From contig CAZTOW010000022.1 in assembly GCA_964615375.1 (NCBI GenBank), positions 62,001 to 126,000 of the forward strand: a DNA stretch of 64,000 bases, written 5' to 3'. The position numbers and the translations under genes are program-made. Source of the stretch: CAZKWG01 sp964615375 (GTDB taxonomy: Bacteria; Myxococcota_A; UBA796; CAZKWG01). Below the pieces are notes generated by a model. It was not told where the DNA came from and did not search any database. It saw nothing but the letters and a program-made list of their open reading frames with translations. How positions within the stretch are numbered: position 1 is the first letter of the stretch; every line of letters begins with the position of its first letter. Shown in pieces: positions 36,586-45,051 of this stretch.

Positions 36586-37260
36586 CTAGCGGGCGCCGTT
36601 GAAGTTCCCGGTGTAGTCCAGCGCGAAGCCCGAGTAGTCGAAGCTGCCGCTGAAGTCCGCGCTGAGCGCGCCGTCCGAGTCGAAGGCGCCCGTCCACTCG
36701 GTGGAGAAGCCGTCGCCCACCTCTACCGAGATGGTCCCTGTGGCGTCGCTGTAGCTGCCCACGGTGCCGGTGAGCGTGCCCTCGTAGGTGTCGTCCAGCC
36801 CGGCGTAGGTGGAGGCGACCCCGCCCGGGGTGAACACGCAGCTCACGGTGCCCTCGATCGCGCCGTCGGTGATGACGAAGACGGACTCGCCGGAGCAGGT
36901 GTCGCCGAAGCCGTAGACGCTGACCTCCACCGAGAACTCGCCCGCGTAGCGGCCGTCGTAGAGCGAGGGGTCTACCTTCTCGCCCTCACCCTCACCCTCG
37001 CCCTCGCCGCCGGTCTCGCCCTCGCCCTCGCCCTCGCCCTCGCCCTCACCCTCGCCCTCGCCCTCGCCCTCGCCCTCACCTTCGCCCTCGCCGCCGGTCT
37101 CGGTGGGCGTGCCGGTCTCGCCGCTGTCCGCGCTGTCCTCGGTCTCGCCGGTCTCGTCGCCCCCGTTCGGGTCGCCGGTCTCGGGCGGCTCCCCCGTCTC
37201 GGTGACGATGGCCTTGGTGGAGCAGCCCATGGCGAGGGCGAGGATGAGGAGACGGTGCAT
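36586..37260 (-). CDS. Lipoprotein with acidic repeat linker (EG and ETG repeats)
   Basis: A 224-residue protein with GGAGG before the ATG. Lipobox MGC follows a short signal peptide (Cys13). Residues 20-95 are an extreme low-complexity linker: ETG-rich text followed by GE dipeptides for about 40 residues. The C-terminal 125 residues (SLYDGRYAGEFSVEVSVYGFGDTCSGESV...TGTVGSYSDATGTISVEVGDGF) are a beta-sandwich-like domain. Similar Glu/Gly-linked lipoproteins are frequent in Myxococcota surface proteins. Function unknown. Confidence 0.8.
   Translation of the reverse strand: MHRLLILALAMGCSTKAIVTETGEPPETGDPNGGDETGETEDSADSGETGTPTETGGEGEGEGEGEGEGEGEGEGEGEGEGETGGEGEGEGEGEKVDPSLYDGRYAGEFSVEVSVYGFGDTCSGESVFVITDGAIEGTVSCVFTPGGVASTYAGLDDTYEGTLTGTVGSYSDATGTISVEVGDGFSTEWTGAFDSDGALSADFSGSFDYSGFALDYTGNFNGAR
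36979..37093 (-). repeat. Hexanucleotide repeat array (CTCGCC on plus strand)
   Basis: About 17 near-identical hexamers (CTCGCC with variants CTCACC and TTCGCC), interrupted by one GCCGGT. They encode the GE linker of the lipoprotein. The array is expected to vary in length by slippage. Confidence 0.85.
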
Positions 37261-37324
37261 CGGACCTCCAGAATGGTTTCCCCTACCTGTACACTGGGGG
37301 CAGGGGAGCCGCTACTGTCACCGC

Positions 37325-38269
37325 TCAGGAGGCCGATGCGGGCGCGCTGTCCCGCGCCCAGGGCGGGCAGTCGCCGAGGTGCGCGGCGACGTGGTCCACG
37401 AAGAGGCGGACCTTCGGCGCGAGGTGCCGGCTGTGCGGATAGACCGCCCAGATCGCCAGCCCCGGGTCCGGGCGCTCGCCGAAGACGCTCACCAGCCGGC
37501 CCGCGCGCAGGTCGTCGGCCACCAGGAAGTCCGGCAGCCAGACCAGCCCGACCCCCGCGCAGGCCGCCGCCGCCAGCGCCTCGCCGCTGTTGGCCAGCAT
37601 CCGCCCGGAGACGCGCACCGCCACCTCTTCGCCCGCGTCGCGGAAGACCCAGGAACTGCCGGTGGTCTGGTAGGTGAACAGCAGGCACTCGTGGTCCTTG
37701 AGCTCCGCGGGGGTCTGCGGCCAGCCGCGCCGGGCGAGGTAGTCGGGGCTGCCGAGCACGTAGCGCCGACTCGCGCCCAGCTTGCGGGCGATGAGGCTGC
37801 TGTCGTCCAGCACGCCGATGCGGATGGCGAGATCGAAGCCCTCGTCCACCAGGTCCACCCGGCGCTCCGTGAAGCTGGCCTCCACCCGCACCTCTGGGTA
37901 CTTCATCAGGAAGTCCGCGATGATCGGCGCGAGGTAGCGCACCCCGAAGCTCTGGGGCAGGCTGAGCCGCAGCGTCCCGCGCGGGGCGGCCTGCAGGTGG
38001 GCGACCGCCTCCTCCGCCTCCTCCAGGTCGGCGAGGATGCGCGCGCAGCGCCCGTAGAAGGCCTGACCCGCCTCCGTCGGCGTCACCGCCCGCGTCGTGC
38101 GGTGCAGCAGCCGCGCCCCCAGCCGGTCCTCCAGCGCGCGCACCGACCGGCTCACCTGGGACTTCGACACGCCCAGCGAGGTGGCCGCCGCCGTGAAGCT
38201 GCCCGTCTCCACCACCCGGACGAAGGCCGCGATGGGCCCCAGGCGGTCTCCCGCGATTGTTGCTTCCAT
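37325..38269 (-). CDS. LysR-family transcriptional regulator
   Basis: A 314-residue regulator. The N-terminal winged helix (FVRVVETGSFTAAATSLGVSKSQVSRSVRALEDRLGARLLHRTTRAVTPTEAG) is textbook LysR of the CrgA/YafC type. Residues 90-300 are the effector-binding domain. It is divergent from the pirin gene with an 82-base gap, the usual LysR arrangement in which the regulator controls its neighbour. The ATG at 38269 is chosen over a GTG one codon upstream. Confidence 0.93.
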   Translation of the reverse strand: MEATIAGDRLGPIAAFVRVVETGSFTAAATSLGVSKSQVSRSVRALEDRLGARLLHRTTRAVTPTEAGQAFYGRCARILADLEEAEEAVAHLQAAPRGTLRLSLPQSFGVRYLAPIIADFLMKYPEVRVEASFTERRVDLVDEGFDLAIRIGVLDDSSLIARKLGASRRYVLGSPDYLARRGWPQTPAELKDHECLLFTYQTTGSSWVFRDAGEEVAVRVSGRMLANSGEALAAAACAGVGLVWLPDFLVADDLRAGRLVSVFGERPDPGLAIWAVYPHSRHLAPKVRLFVDHVAAHLGDCPPWARDSAPASAS

Positions 38270-38351
38270 CACAACAGTATGCCATGAATTGCGTGACTTG
38301 TCTCTTCAGGCGGGAGGATTAGGTTCCTCGCACACCCCCCAGGGAGGTCCC

Positions 38352-39050
38352 ATGCTCCAGATCGTCCCCGCCTCGACCCGAGGCCGCACCCGCATCTCCT
38401 GGCTGGACAGCGCGCACACCTTCTCCTTTGGAGGCTACCACGACCCGACCCGCATGGGCTTCCGCGTCCTGCGCGTGGTCAACGACGACCGGGTCGCGCC
38501 CGCCGGAGGCTTCGCCACCCACGGCCACCGCGACATGGAGATCATCTCCTACGTCGTCAGCGGCGCGCTGGAGCACAAGGACAGCCTGGGCACCGGCAGC
38601 CGCATCGTGCCCGGGGACGTGCAGCGCATGAGCGCGGGCACCGGCATCCAGCACAGCGAGTTCAACGGGTCGAAGACCGAGCCCGTCCGCTTCCTGCAGA
38701 TCTGGATCCCGCCCGCGCAGCGCGGCCTGACGCCCAGCTACGAGCAGAAGAACTTCCCCCCCTCCGAGCGCCGCGGCGCCCTGCGCCTGGTGGCGAGCCC
38801 CGACGGCGCCCAGGGCTCCGTGCTCATCCACCAGGACGCGCGCCTCTACGCCGCCCTGCTGGACGGGGAGGAGGCGGCCAGCCTGCCCCTCGCCGCCGGT
38901 CGCCACGCCTGGGTTCAGGTGGTCCGCGGCCGGCTGGAGGCCAACGGCCAGCCCCTCGCCGAGGGGGACGGGCTCGCGATGAGCGAGGAGGCGGCCGTCG
39001 AGCTCCGCGCGGGCCAGGACGCCGAGGTGCTGGTCTTCGATCTGCCCTGA
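38352..39050 (+). CDS. Pirin family protein
   Basis: A 232-residue bicupin with GGAGG before its ATG. Metal ligands His57 and His59 (FATHGHRDMEI), His101 and Glu103 (GIQHSEF) match human pirin by position. Bacterial pirins include quercetinase-like dioxygenases and redox-sensing regulators. Substrate unknown. It is likely controlled by the divergent LysR regulator (inference from arrangement). Confidence 0.93.
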   Translation: MLQIVPASTRGRTRISWLDSAHTFSFGGYHDPTRMGFRVLRVVNDDRVAPAGGFATHGHRDMEIISYVVSGALEHKDSLGTGSRIVPGDVQRMSAGTGIQHSEFNGSKTEPVRFLQIWIPPAQRGLTPSYEQKNFPPSERRGALRLVASPDGAQGSVLIHQDARLYAALLDGEEAASLPLAAGRHAWVQVVRGRLEANGQPLAEGDGLAMSEEAAVELRAGQDAEVLVFDLP

Positions 39051-39195
39051 GCCGCCCATTCGGGCGCCCATCTGGACAAGGAAGCTGGTGTCAGGGATTG
39101 TCGATTATCCATTAAGATAGGCGATGTTCGCGCCCTGACCCCGCCCCTGGCCCCCGGCCCGCCCCTTGCACCCGCTCGGGCGGACAGGGGGCGAC

Positions 39196-40215
39196 ATGCA
39201 CGTCGGATCCGATCTCGGGACCTGGGCCTTGGGGGCGCTGGGGCTCTTCCCCACGCCGCTGCTGCACACCTTCGACGCGCCGCTGCTGGCTGAGGCGATC
39301 TTGACGGCGTCCGAGGCGGGGATCTTCGACCTGCTGGCCGAGCGCGAGCAGGGTCCCGCCGAGCTGGCGCGCCGGGCCGGGCTGGAGCCGGAGGCCACGG
39401 CGGCGCTGCTCCGGGCGCTGGCGCGGAGCGGCTACCTGCGGGAGCGCGCGGGGGTCTACGGGCTCCGGCGCGTGTCCCGGCGCTGGCTGGTGAGCGGGAG
39501 CCCGCGCTCGCTGGCGGACAAGCTGCGCTTCCAGCGGGCGGAGATGCGGCTGTTCTCCCAGCTCGGCGGCTGGCTCCGCTCCGGGCGCCCGGCCGGGCTG
39601 CACCAGGGCCTGGGGCCGGAAGGCTGGGGCGCTTACCAGCGGGCCATGCGCGCGTTCGCCCTCCATTCCGCCCCGCAGATCGTCCCGCTCTGCCCCGTGC
39701 CGCCCGAGCCCCGGGAGATGCTGGACATCGGAGGCGCTCACGGCCACATCTCGGCCGCCTTCTGCCGGCGCTACCCCTTGCTGAGCGCGCAGGTCCTGGA
39801 CCTGCCGGAGGCCGTGCGCGCCGCCGCTCCGCTGCTGGCTCAGGAGGACCTGGGGGAGCGCCTGGCCCACCTCCCAGGCGACGCGACCACGACGGAGCTC
39901 GGTCAGCGCCGCTACGACCTCGTCTTCATCGGGCAGCTCGCCCACCACCTCAGCGAGAATCAGAACCGCGACCTGCTGCGCCGGGTGGTCGGCGCCCTGC
40001 GTCCGGGCGGGATCGTCGTGATATACGACGCGATCGGCGAGGCCCGCGGGGGTGGGCACGGGGCGCTGATGGACCTGTTCGGCGCCCTCTCCAGCGGCTC
40101 GCGCGCCTGGTCGCTGGCCGAGATGCGCGGTTGGATGGGCGAGCTCGGGCTCGAGGTCCTGCCCCTCCGTCGCCTGAAGGGCGGCACCCACGGCATCCTG
40201 CCCGCCCGAAGGTAG
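39196..40215 (+). CDS. SAM-dependent O-methyltransferase, ASMT/plant-type fold
   Basis: A 339-residue methyltransferase. Residues 30-110 form the N-terminal winged-helix dimerisation domain (FDAPLLAEAILTASEAGIFDLLAE...YLRERAGVYGL). The catalytic domain has motif I LDIGGAHGHISAAF, then a PAEAVRAAA-like segment LDLPEAVRAA and RYDLVFIGQLAHHLSENQN. The family methylates small molecules such as quinones, hydroxyindoles or polyketides. Start at ATG 39196 because a purine-rich site (CAGGGGGCGAC) precedes it. Monocistronic, convergent to the serpin gene. Confidence 0.88.
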   Translation: MHVGSDLGTWALGALGLFPTPLLHTFDAPLLAEAILTASEAGIFDLLAEREQGPAELARRAGLEPEATAALLRALARSGYLRERAGVYGLRRVSRRWLVSGSPRSLADKLRFQRAEMRLFSQLGGWLRSGRPAGLHQGLGPEGWGAYQRAMRAFALHSAPQIVPLCPVPPEPREMLDIGGAHGHISAAFCRRYPLLSAQVLDLPEAVRAAAPLLAQEDLGERLAHLPGDATTTELGQRRYDLVFIGQLAHHLSENQNRDLLRRVVGALRPGGIVVIYDAIGEARGGGHGALMDLFGALSSGSRAWSLAEMRGWMGELGLEVLPLRRLKGGTHGILPARR

Positions 40216-40218
40216 GCC

Positions 40219-41421
40219 CTAGCCCGCGTCCGGGTCGCTCATGCGGCCCATGAAGAGGATCGCGCCCGTCAGCTCGTCGCGGATCCCGAAGAGGAAGGGG
40301 TGATCGGCCACGAAGGTCGGCGGATCTTCGTGCTCCGCGGTCAACTGGACCTCGGAGATGGCGGTGGCCGCGGCGGCCTCGGTGCCCTCCTCGTTCACCT
40401 CTACCCAGCCCTCGTGGATGACCTTGTCGATCTTCAGCGCCTGCTCGGTCGTCGCCCCGCTGAAGTCCGCGGCGTCGGAGAACGCGGTCGGCATGCCGAG
40501 GTCGGAGAGGATCTCCTGGAGCTCGAGCTTCTGGCGCAGCTCCATCCGGGGAAGGCCGATGACGACGTCCATGGAGCTCGCGCTGTCCAGCCAGCCGCTG
40601 AGCGTCTCGCCGTCGAGCTCCGCCTCCAGGGCCGCGAGCCCGTCGGCGCTGTCTGGCAGGACGACGAAGAGCGCGACCTCGTCCCCCTCGTAGGGGAGCA
40701 GCAGGACCTTGCCGCCCTCGAACTCACCGTAGCTGGCGGGGAGCTCGCCGTTCATCATGTCCACGCTGGTGGTGCTGCCGCTGGCGAGCGTAAACTCCTG
40801 GGTCTTCGTGTCGGCCTCCTCGAAGGCCTCGGCCCAGTCGCCCTTGAACCAGATCGCGTTGGTCAGCACCATGCGCGTGTCCCTGGTCAGCACGCCCTCG
40901 GCGATGAGCTCGGGAATGGCGCCCTTCGTCTGGCGCGAGACCCAGTCGTTGATGTCCTCACGGGCGCCGCTGAGGTCCTGCATGTAGTCCACCTCCTCGA
41001 GCTCGGCGTCGTAGGCGTCCTTCGTCACGGCCAGGAAGTCCTCCTCCCACGTGACGCCCTCCTGACCGAAGAGGCGGTCGGCGATGGCGATCTCGTAGCC
41101 CTTGAAGCGTCCGTCCAGGTCCTGCATCAGGGCGCCGAGGTTGTCGTGGAAGGCGGCCTCGTCGTCCACGTACATGACGGTCCGCATCTCGTCCGCCGTA
41201 CTGCCCTCCGCGCCGGCCAGGGTCATGCCGAGCGCGCTGTAGACCGAGAAGGGCGACAGGAAGAGGTTGTCCTCGTCCTCCGCCGCGGCGGCGCCGTAGA
41301 GATCGGCGGAGAAGGCGTTGTTGCTCGCGACCACGGCCTCGAGGTCGGCGGTGAGCTCGATGTCGCGATCGACGGTGCAGGCGGACAGGAGCAGCAGGGC
41401 GGGGATCAGGGAGCGGGACAT
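40219..41421 (-). CDS. Lipoprotein serpin (serine protease inhibitor)
   Basis: A 400-residue serpin-fold protein. A signal peptide ends in lipobox LLSAC (Cys15), so it should sit on a membrane surface. Serpin text is clear: NLFLSPFSVYSALGMTLAGAEGSTADEM, TNAIWFKGDW, ALKIDKVIHEGWVEVNEEGTEAAAATA, and the C-terminal ADHPFLFGI. The reactive-loop hinge EEGTEAAAAT is inhibitory-type (small residues P12-P9). Counting from hinge Gly346 (P15), P1 is Leu360, suggesting a chymotrypsin- or elastase-like target. Bacterial serpins are uncommon, and lipid-anchored ones more so. Strong ribosome site GGAGG. Confidence 0.92.
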   Translation of the reverse strand: MSRSLIPALLLLSACTVDRDIELTADLEAVVASNNAFSADLYGAAAAEDEDNLFLSPFSVYSALGMTLAGAEGSTADEMRTVMYVDDEAAFHDNLGALMQDLDGRFKGYEIAIADRLFGQEGVTWEEDFLAVTKDAYDAELEEVDYMQDLSGAREDINDWVSRQTKGAIPELIAEGVLTRDTRMVLTNAIWFKGDWAEAFEEADTKTQEFTLASGSTTSVDMMNGELPASYGEFEGGKVLLLPYEGDEVALFVVLPDSADGLAALEAELDGETLSGWLDSASSMDVVIGLPRMELRQKLELQEILSDLGMPTAFSDAADFSGATTEQALKIDKVIHEGWVEVNEEGTEAAAATAISEVQLTAEHEDPPTFVADHPFLFGIRDELTGAILFMGRMSDPDAG

Positions 41422-41541
41422 GCATCCTCCAGCGTGAGGCCGGAGGAGGGTGCAAGGGGCGTGCCTGCTTCGGGTGCGGCGTTGCTCCGAGGGGCTTCGC
41501 TGGGTGCGCGCGGGGACCGCGACAGGGATGTCGCGGGGGCC

Positions 41542-42156
41542 TCACCGAGCGGCCTTCGGGACCTCCCCGCCCTCGACCAGCTCCGCCTCTGGCCCGTCGG
41601 CGAAGCGCACCGGCTCCGACGCGCAGAAGAGCCGCCGCTCGCCCACATCCACCTCGCAGGAGAAGACCATGAAGTGCAGGTGCGGCGCCCTCGCCAGCCC
41701 GCTGCTCCCGGACCGCGCGATCTCCTGGCCTTGAGCTACCGCCTCGCCCAGGCCGACCCGCGCCCCGCCGCGGGTGAGGTGGCCGTAGAGGGCGTAGCTG
41801 CCGTCCTCGTGGCGCAGGACGATCCGGTTCCCGTGCGCCGGGTCGTGGTCGTCGTCCGACCAGCGATCCTCGCGCCCCACGACCACGCCCGCCCGCGCCG
41901 CGCTCACGGGGCTGCCGATGGGCATCGAGAAGTCGTAGGCGAAGGCCGCGTCTCCCCGGTGCGTGTTGTCCGGGTCGCAGTTGCCCTGGTGCACGCGGCG
42001 GGAGCCCTCGGGCCAGGGCAGGCGGTAGGGCGAGCCGGCCGCGTCCGGGTAGCTCGGCGCCTCGCAGGGGTCGGCGCGCCCGAAGAGGAGCGCGAGCCCC
42101 CCGATGAGGAGGACCAGGCCCAGCGCGGCGCGGATTGGCGGTCCCGTTCGCGTCAA
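41542..42156 (-). CDS. M23-type metallopeptidase domain protein, membrane-anchored
   Basis: The frame is open to 42375, but the real start is uncertain. An ATG at 42219 would overlap the ribosome site of the divergent gene, so I place it at the TTG at 42156, giving 204 residues. A membrane helix (IRAALGLVLLIGGLALLF) is followed by the LytM/M23 core: CDPDNTHRGDAAFAYDFSMPIGSPV (first His and Asp), GNRIVLRHEDGSYALYGHLTRGG (YxHL), and APHLHFMVF. Residues H-x(n)-D and HLH are complete. It may cleave peptidoglycan peptides. It lies 120 bases upstream of nothing related. Confidence 0.78.
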   Translation of the reverse strand: MTRTGPPIRAALGLVLLIGGLALLFGRADPCEAPSYPDAAGSPYRLPWPEGSRRVHQGNCDPDNTHRGDAAFAYDFSMPIGSPVSAARAGVVVGREDRWSDDDHDPAHGNRIVLRHEDGSYALYGHLTRGGARVGLGEAVAQGQEIARSGSSGLARAPHLHFMVFSCEVDVGERRLFCASEPVRFADGPEAELVEGGEVPKAAR

Positions 42157-42217
42157 TCCCCTGTGGTGCCTCCCCAGGCTCCGGCTATCCTGTGCGCGGA
42201 CGGGATTGGAGGTCTTC

Positions 42218-42613
42218 ATGCTCAGGTCGTGCGCGCTCGCCCTCACCCTGTCCTCCGGCTGCGTCGAGGAGGCCGTGGACACCGCGGAGGGGCTGCCCAA
42301 CTGGACGATCGACGAGATCTCGATGGAGGCGGAGCTGGACGGGACGGTGAAGGTCCTCGGCCGCGCGCGCCTCAACCACGCCGAAGGGGCCGGGGGGACG
42401 ACGCTCTACGTGCTGCTGACCGACCAGGACGGGAACGAGGGATACCAGCTGAACATGGTGGGGGAGGAGCTCGCTGAGGGCGAGGAGACGGGCTGGATGA
42501 TCGCGTTCCCCCCGCGCGAGGACGAGCTCTGGACCTCGGTCTGCGCGAGCATCCAGGGCGAGCCCGACTCCACCCTGGCCGAGGGCGCGGACCTGGGCTG
42601 CCTGGAGCGCTGA
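42218..42613 (+). CDS. Small lipoprotein, unknown
   Basis: A 131-residue protein with GGAGG directly before the ATG. Lipobox SSGC (Cys15) after a short signal peptide. The body (WTIDEISMEAELDGTVKVLGRARLNHAEGAG...LYVLLTDQDGNEGYQLNMVGEEL) is a small beta-sandwich by pattern. Its ATG is adjacent to the possible M23 start, so the two are divergently transcribed. Family not recognised. Confidence 0.75.
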   Translation: MLRSCALALTLSSGCVEEAVDTAEGLPNWTIDEISMEAELDGTVKVLGRARLNHAEGAGGTTLYVLLTDQDGNEGYQLNMVGEELAEGEETGWMIAFPPREDELWTSVCASIQGEPDSTLAEGADLGCLER

Positions 42614-42616
42614 ACG

Positions 42617-43909
42617 TCAGCCCCGCACGACCTCGAAGGCCCGCGCCGCCCCGAGGTGCTGGAGCGCCTCCAGCAGATCCTCCGGGGCGGGCTGGTCTTC
42701 GCCCCCCGCGAGCCGCGCCAGCAGCTCCCCCACCGTCCAGCGCCCGCCCGCGTTCAGCAGCTCTACCAGCGGCAGGAAGGGGGGCAGGGCGGTCAGCACG
42801 ATCCCGTTCACCGCGCAGGGGAAGCCGTCGTCGTTCGCCTGCGCCCACAGGATGGGGCGCGGGTCGGTGGCGTCGATGACGTCCTCGAGGGCGAGCTCAG
42901 GCAAGGGCAGGCGCTCGGGGATGCGGCGCAGGCCAGCGGAGGAGAGCCAGGACAGGGCCTGCTCGCGCCAGGCGGCCTCGATGTCGGGCGCTTCGAGGTG
43001 GCGCTTCACCTCCTCCCACTTCGCGTCGAGCGCGCCCAGCGTCACCGCGGGCCCGGCGATCCGCGCCGGCAGCGGCGGATCCTCCGTCATGGCCGCGACG
43101 TCGAAGAGCTCCGTGCTGGCGTCCTCCAGCATGCGGAAGGGGGAGCCGGGGGCGTGGCGCGAGGACGGGGCGACGGCGAGCGTGAGCGTGGCGGTGAAGC
43201 CGTCGTCGGCGGCCTCGGCGAGGTGCCACCAGGAGGCGGGCCAGAAGAACACGTCTCCCGGGCCGCCCTCCAGGACCACGGCCTGGTCGCGCCAGGGGCC
43301 CTCGTCCAGATCCTCGAACATGTGCTGGCCGCGCTCGCCGCCCTCGTGCACGCCGGGCTGGTCGGCAAAGGTCTCCCAGGGCCAGAGCAGGAAGCGCTTG
43401 CGACCGTGCAGCACGAAGGTGAGCGTGTGCAGCGAGTCCTTGTGCAGCTTGAAGAAGGCGCGCCGGTAGTTCCCGAAGAAGATCTCGGAGTGCGCCCCGC
43501 CGGGCGGCATGCCGACCCGCTCGTAGAGCGCGCGCAGGAGGCGGGTCGCCCGGGTCCAGACGCCGAAGTCCAGGGCGGGGATGTCCTCCTGGACGAGCCC
43601 GAGCTCGCCCGAGCCCAGCCGCGCGCTCAGCCGGGCGATGTAGCCGGCCAGATCGCCGTCTTCGGGGCGCGGGGCGTCGCGGCCGATGTCGTAGCCGCGG
43701 GGGCCGCCGTCCAGGAAGACGCGGGGGAGGAAGGTGGAGACGCCGAGCTGATCGAAGCGTCGCGCGGACTCGAGCAGCGCGCGGAAGGCGTCGTCGGCGT
43801 CGAAGAGCGGAGGCTCGACGGGCCGCCGCCAGGCCCTCGGATGGCGATCCCAGCACTCCTGCGCGAGCTCATCGAGCATCGCGTGGGGGAGTGGGTCTCG
43901 TTCCATCAT
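42617..43909 (-). CDS. JmjC/cupin-like Fe(II)/2-oxoglutarate-type oxygenase
   Basis: A 430-residue protein. The jelly-roll core shows the iron facial triad His156-x-Asp158 (FKLHKDSLHTLTFVLHGRKRFLLWPWE) and distal His229 (GGPGDVFFWPASWWHLAEA), as in cupin_4/JmjC hydroxylases and peptide arginine hydroxylases. The C-terminal 130 residues contain a helical, winged-helix-like tail (RWTVGELLARLAGG...DLLEALQHLGAARAFEV). Bacterial relatives hydroxylate ribosomal proteins or RiPP peptides. The substrate cannot be inferred. Two consecutive ATG codons are possible starts. Confidence 0.85.
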   Translation of the reverse strand: MMERDPLPHAMLDELAQECWDRHPRAWRRPVEPPLFDADDAFRALLESARRFDQLGVSTFLPRVFLDGGPRGYDIGRDAPRPEDGDLAGYIARLSARLGSGELGLVQEDIPALDFGVWTRATRLLRALYERVGMPPGGAHSEIFFGNYRRAFFKLHKDSLHTLTFVLHGRKRFLLWPWETFADQPGVHEGGERGQHMFEDLDEGPWRDQAVVLEGGPGDVFFWPASWWHLAEAADDGFTATLTLAVAPSSRHAPGSPFRMLEDASTELFDVAAMTEDPPLPARIAGPAVTLGALDAKWEEVKRHLEAPDIEAAWREQALSWLSSAGLRRIPERLPLPELALEDVIDATDPRPILWAQANDDGFPCAVNGIVLTALPPFLPLVELLNAGGRWTVGELLARLAGGEDQPAPEDLLEALQHLGAARAFEVVRG

Positions 43910-43947
43910 CGAGGATCCTGTCGGCGGCCCGTGGAGATCCGAGACTA

Positions 43948-43970
43948 CTGACGGCGGACGCGACCGTCAG
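43948..43970. other. Short perfect hairpin CTGACGG-N9-CCGTCAG
   Basis: Seven-base arms at 43948-43954 and 43964-43970 with a 9-base loop, in the 212-base gap between two minus-strand genes. It may be a terminator of the upstream MopE-like gene or a binding site near the JmjC-type gene promoter. There is no T-run. Confidence 0.3.
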
Positions 43971-44121
43971 TGCCGGCGCCAGAGCGAATCGAGGCCTTGA
44001 TCTTCATGACTTCCTCACAGAGGGGGGTTGGCGAGGAGCCCAAGGCGTCCCCGCACACCAAGGGTATCCCTGGCCTCCGTGGGGCACAAGGGTCTGTCCG
44101 ACCGCGGTCCGATCGGCGCGC

Positions 44122-44919
44122 TCAGGGCGCGGGCACCACCGCCCACGGCCCGTCCGCGCGTCCGACCAGGAGCTCACCCTCCGCGCTCCAGGCCAGGCGC
44201 TCGCCCCAGCCCTCGGGGAGCACGGCCTGGAGGGTGAGGTCCCGCCGGTCGCGCGCGGGGGCGAGGTCGTGCGCGCACACGACGCCCAGCCAGGCGCGCC
44301 CGTCGGCCAGGCGCCCGCGCAGCAGCAGGGTCTCGCTGCGCCCGTCGCCGTCGCGGTCGCCGAGGTCCACCGCCCCGGAGAAGGGGCCGCCGGTGACGGT
44401 GTAGCGGGCGTCCTCGGCGCGCTGGATGGGCTGCTGCTCCAGCCGGGTGTGGAAGCGCGCGACCTCCCCCAGGACCACGAGGTCGGGCACCTCGTCGCCG
44501 TCCACGTCTCCCACCAGCCGGGCCCGCGCGCCCTGCTGCACCCGCGCCAGCGTACGGCCGGTGCGGCCGGAGATCACGCGGACCTCGGCTCCTGTGGCCT
44601 CCACGAGGTCGAAGATCCCGTCCCCGTCCAGGTCCTCGCCGGGCTCCTCGGGCTCGGCCCGGCGCTCGCGATCTGGGCGGAGCGGCTCGAAGATGGGCTC
44701 CACCTCGTCGTCGCAGTCGTTGTCCACGAAGCCGTTGTCCCAGCGCTCCTCGGCCTCGGGGTAGGACTCGGGGTCCAGGTCGTCGCAGTCGTCGCGGTTG
44801 TCCACCCAGGGCACGCCCGGCGGGGCGAGGGGCGGGGTGGCGCCATACCCGTCGCCGTCGCGGTCGGGGTAGAGCGGGGCGGAGAGGGCGGCGAGCGAGA
44901 GGAGCAGGGCGCTGAGCAT
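44122..44919 (-). CDS. Secreted MopE/VCBS-like protein with DxDxDG repeats
   Basis: A 265-residue protein. The start is chosen at 44919 behind GAGGT; an upstream frame is a shadow. A signal peptide (about 1-13) precedes LYPDRDGDGYG, DNRDDCDDLDPESYPEAEE and FVDNDCDDEVEP, the MopE-type metal-binding motif common in Myxococcota surface proteins, then EDLDGDGIFDLVE and DLGDRDGDGRSE, FG-GAP/VCBS-like calcium loops. It is probably a calcium- or copper-binding secreted protein. Divergent to hcrC. Confidence 0.83.
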   Translation of the reverse strand: MLSALLLSLAALSAPLYPDRDGDGYGATPPLAPPGVPWVDNRDDCDDLDPESYPEAEERWDNGFVDNDCDDEVEPIFEPLRPDRERRAEPEEPGEDLDGDGIFDLVEATGAEVRVISGRTGRTLARVQQGARARLVGDVDGDEVPDLVVLGEVARFHTRLEQQPIQRAEDARYTVTGGPFSGAVDLGDRDGDGRSETLLLRGRLADGRAWLGVVCAHDLAPARDRRDLTLQAVLPEGWGERLAWSAEGELLVGRADGPWAVVPAP

Positions 44920-44973
44920 GGTGACCTCGGGGTTGTGCCCGGGTCCTTTGCAGGGGCCATGCCTCAAGGAATT

Positions 44974-44983
44974 CAAGTACTTG
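44974..44983. promoter_or_regulatory. Palindrome CAAGTACTTG upstream of hcr operon
   Basis: A perfect 10-base palindrome in the 132-base divergent gap, 69 bases before the hcrC start. Candidate operator (inference). Confidence 0.3.
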
Positions 44984-44997
44984 CGCTGACGGAGGGT

Positions 44998-45011
44998 GAC
45001 GGAGGTCCGTC
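44998..45011. promoter_or_regulatory. Inverted repeat GACGGA-GG-TCCGTC upstream of hcrC
   Basis: Six-base arms with a 2-base centre, 40 bases before the hcrC start codon, plus a further GACGG nearby. A dimeric regulator site is plausible (inference). Confidence 0.3.
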
Positions 45012-45051
45012 GACGGCTGTCAGTGGGCGCGGCCGGGGATATGGGTAGACG

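Noticed and set aside
33854..36697. Very long open frame antisense to the CehA-type metallohydrolase gene
   Set aside because: It lies wholly opposite a recognised protein with signal peptide, metal motifs and ribosome context. High G+C removes stop codons on the antisense strand. The translation shows no domain.
36979..37093. Hexamer array considered as CRISPR or regulatory repeat
   Set aside because: No spacers, in frame with a lipoprotein gene. It encodes a Glu-Gly linker.
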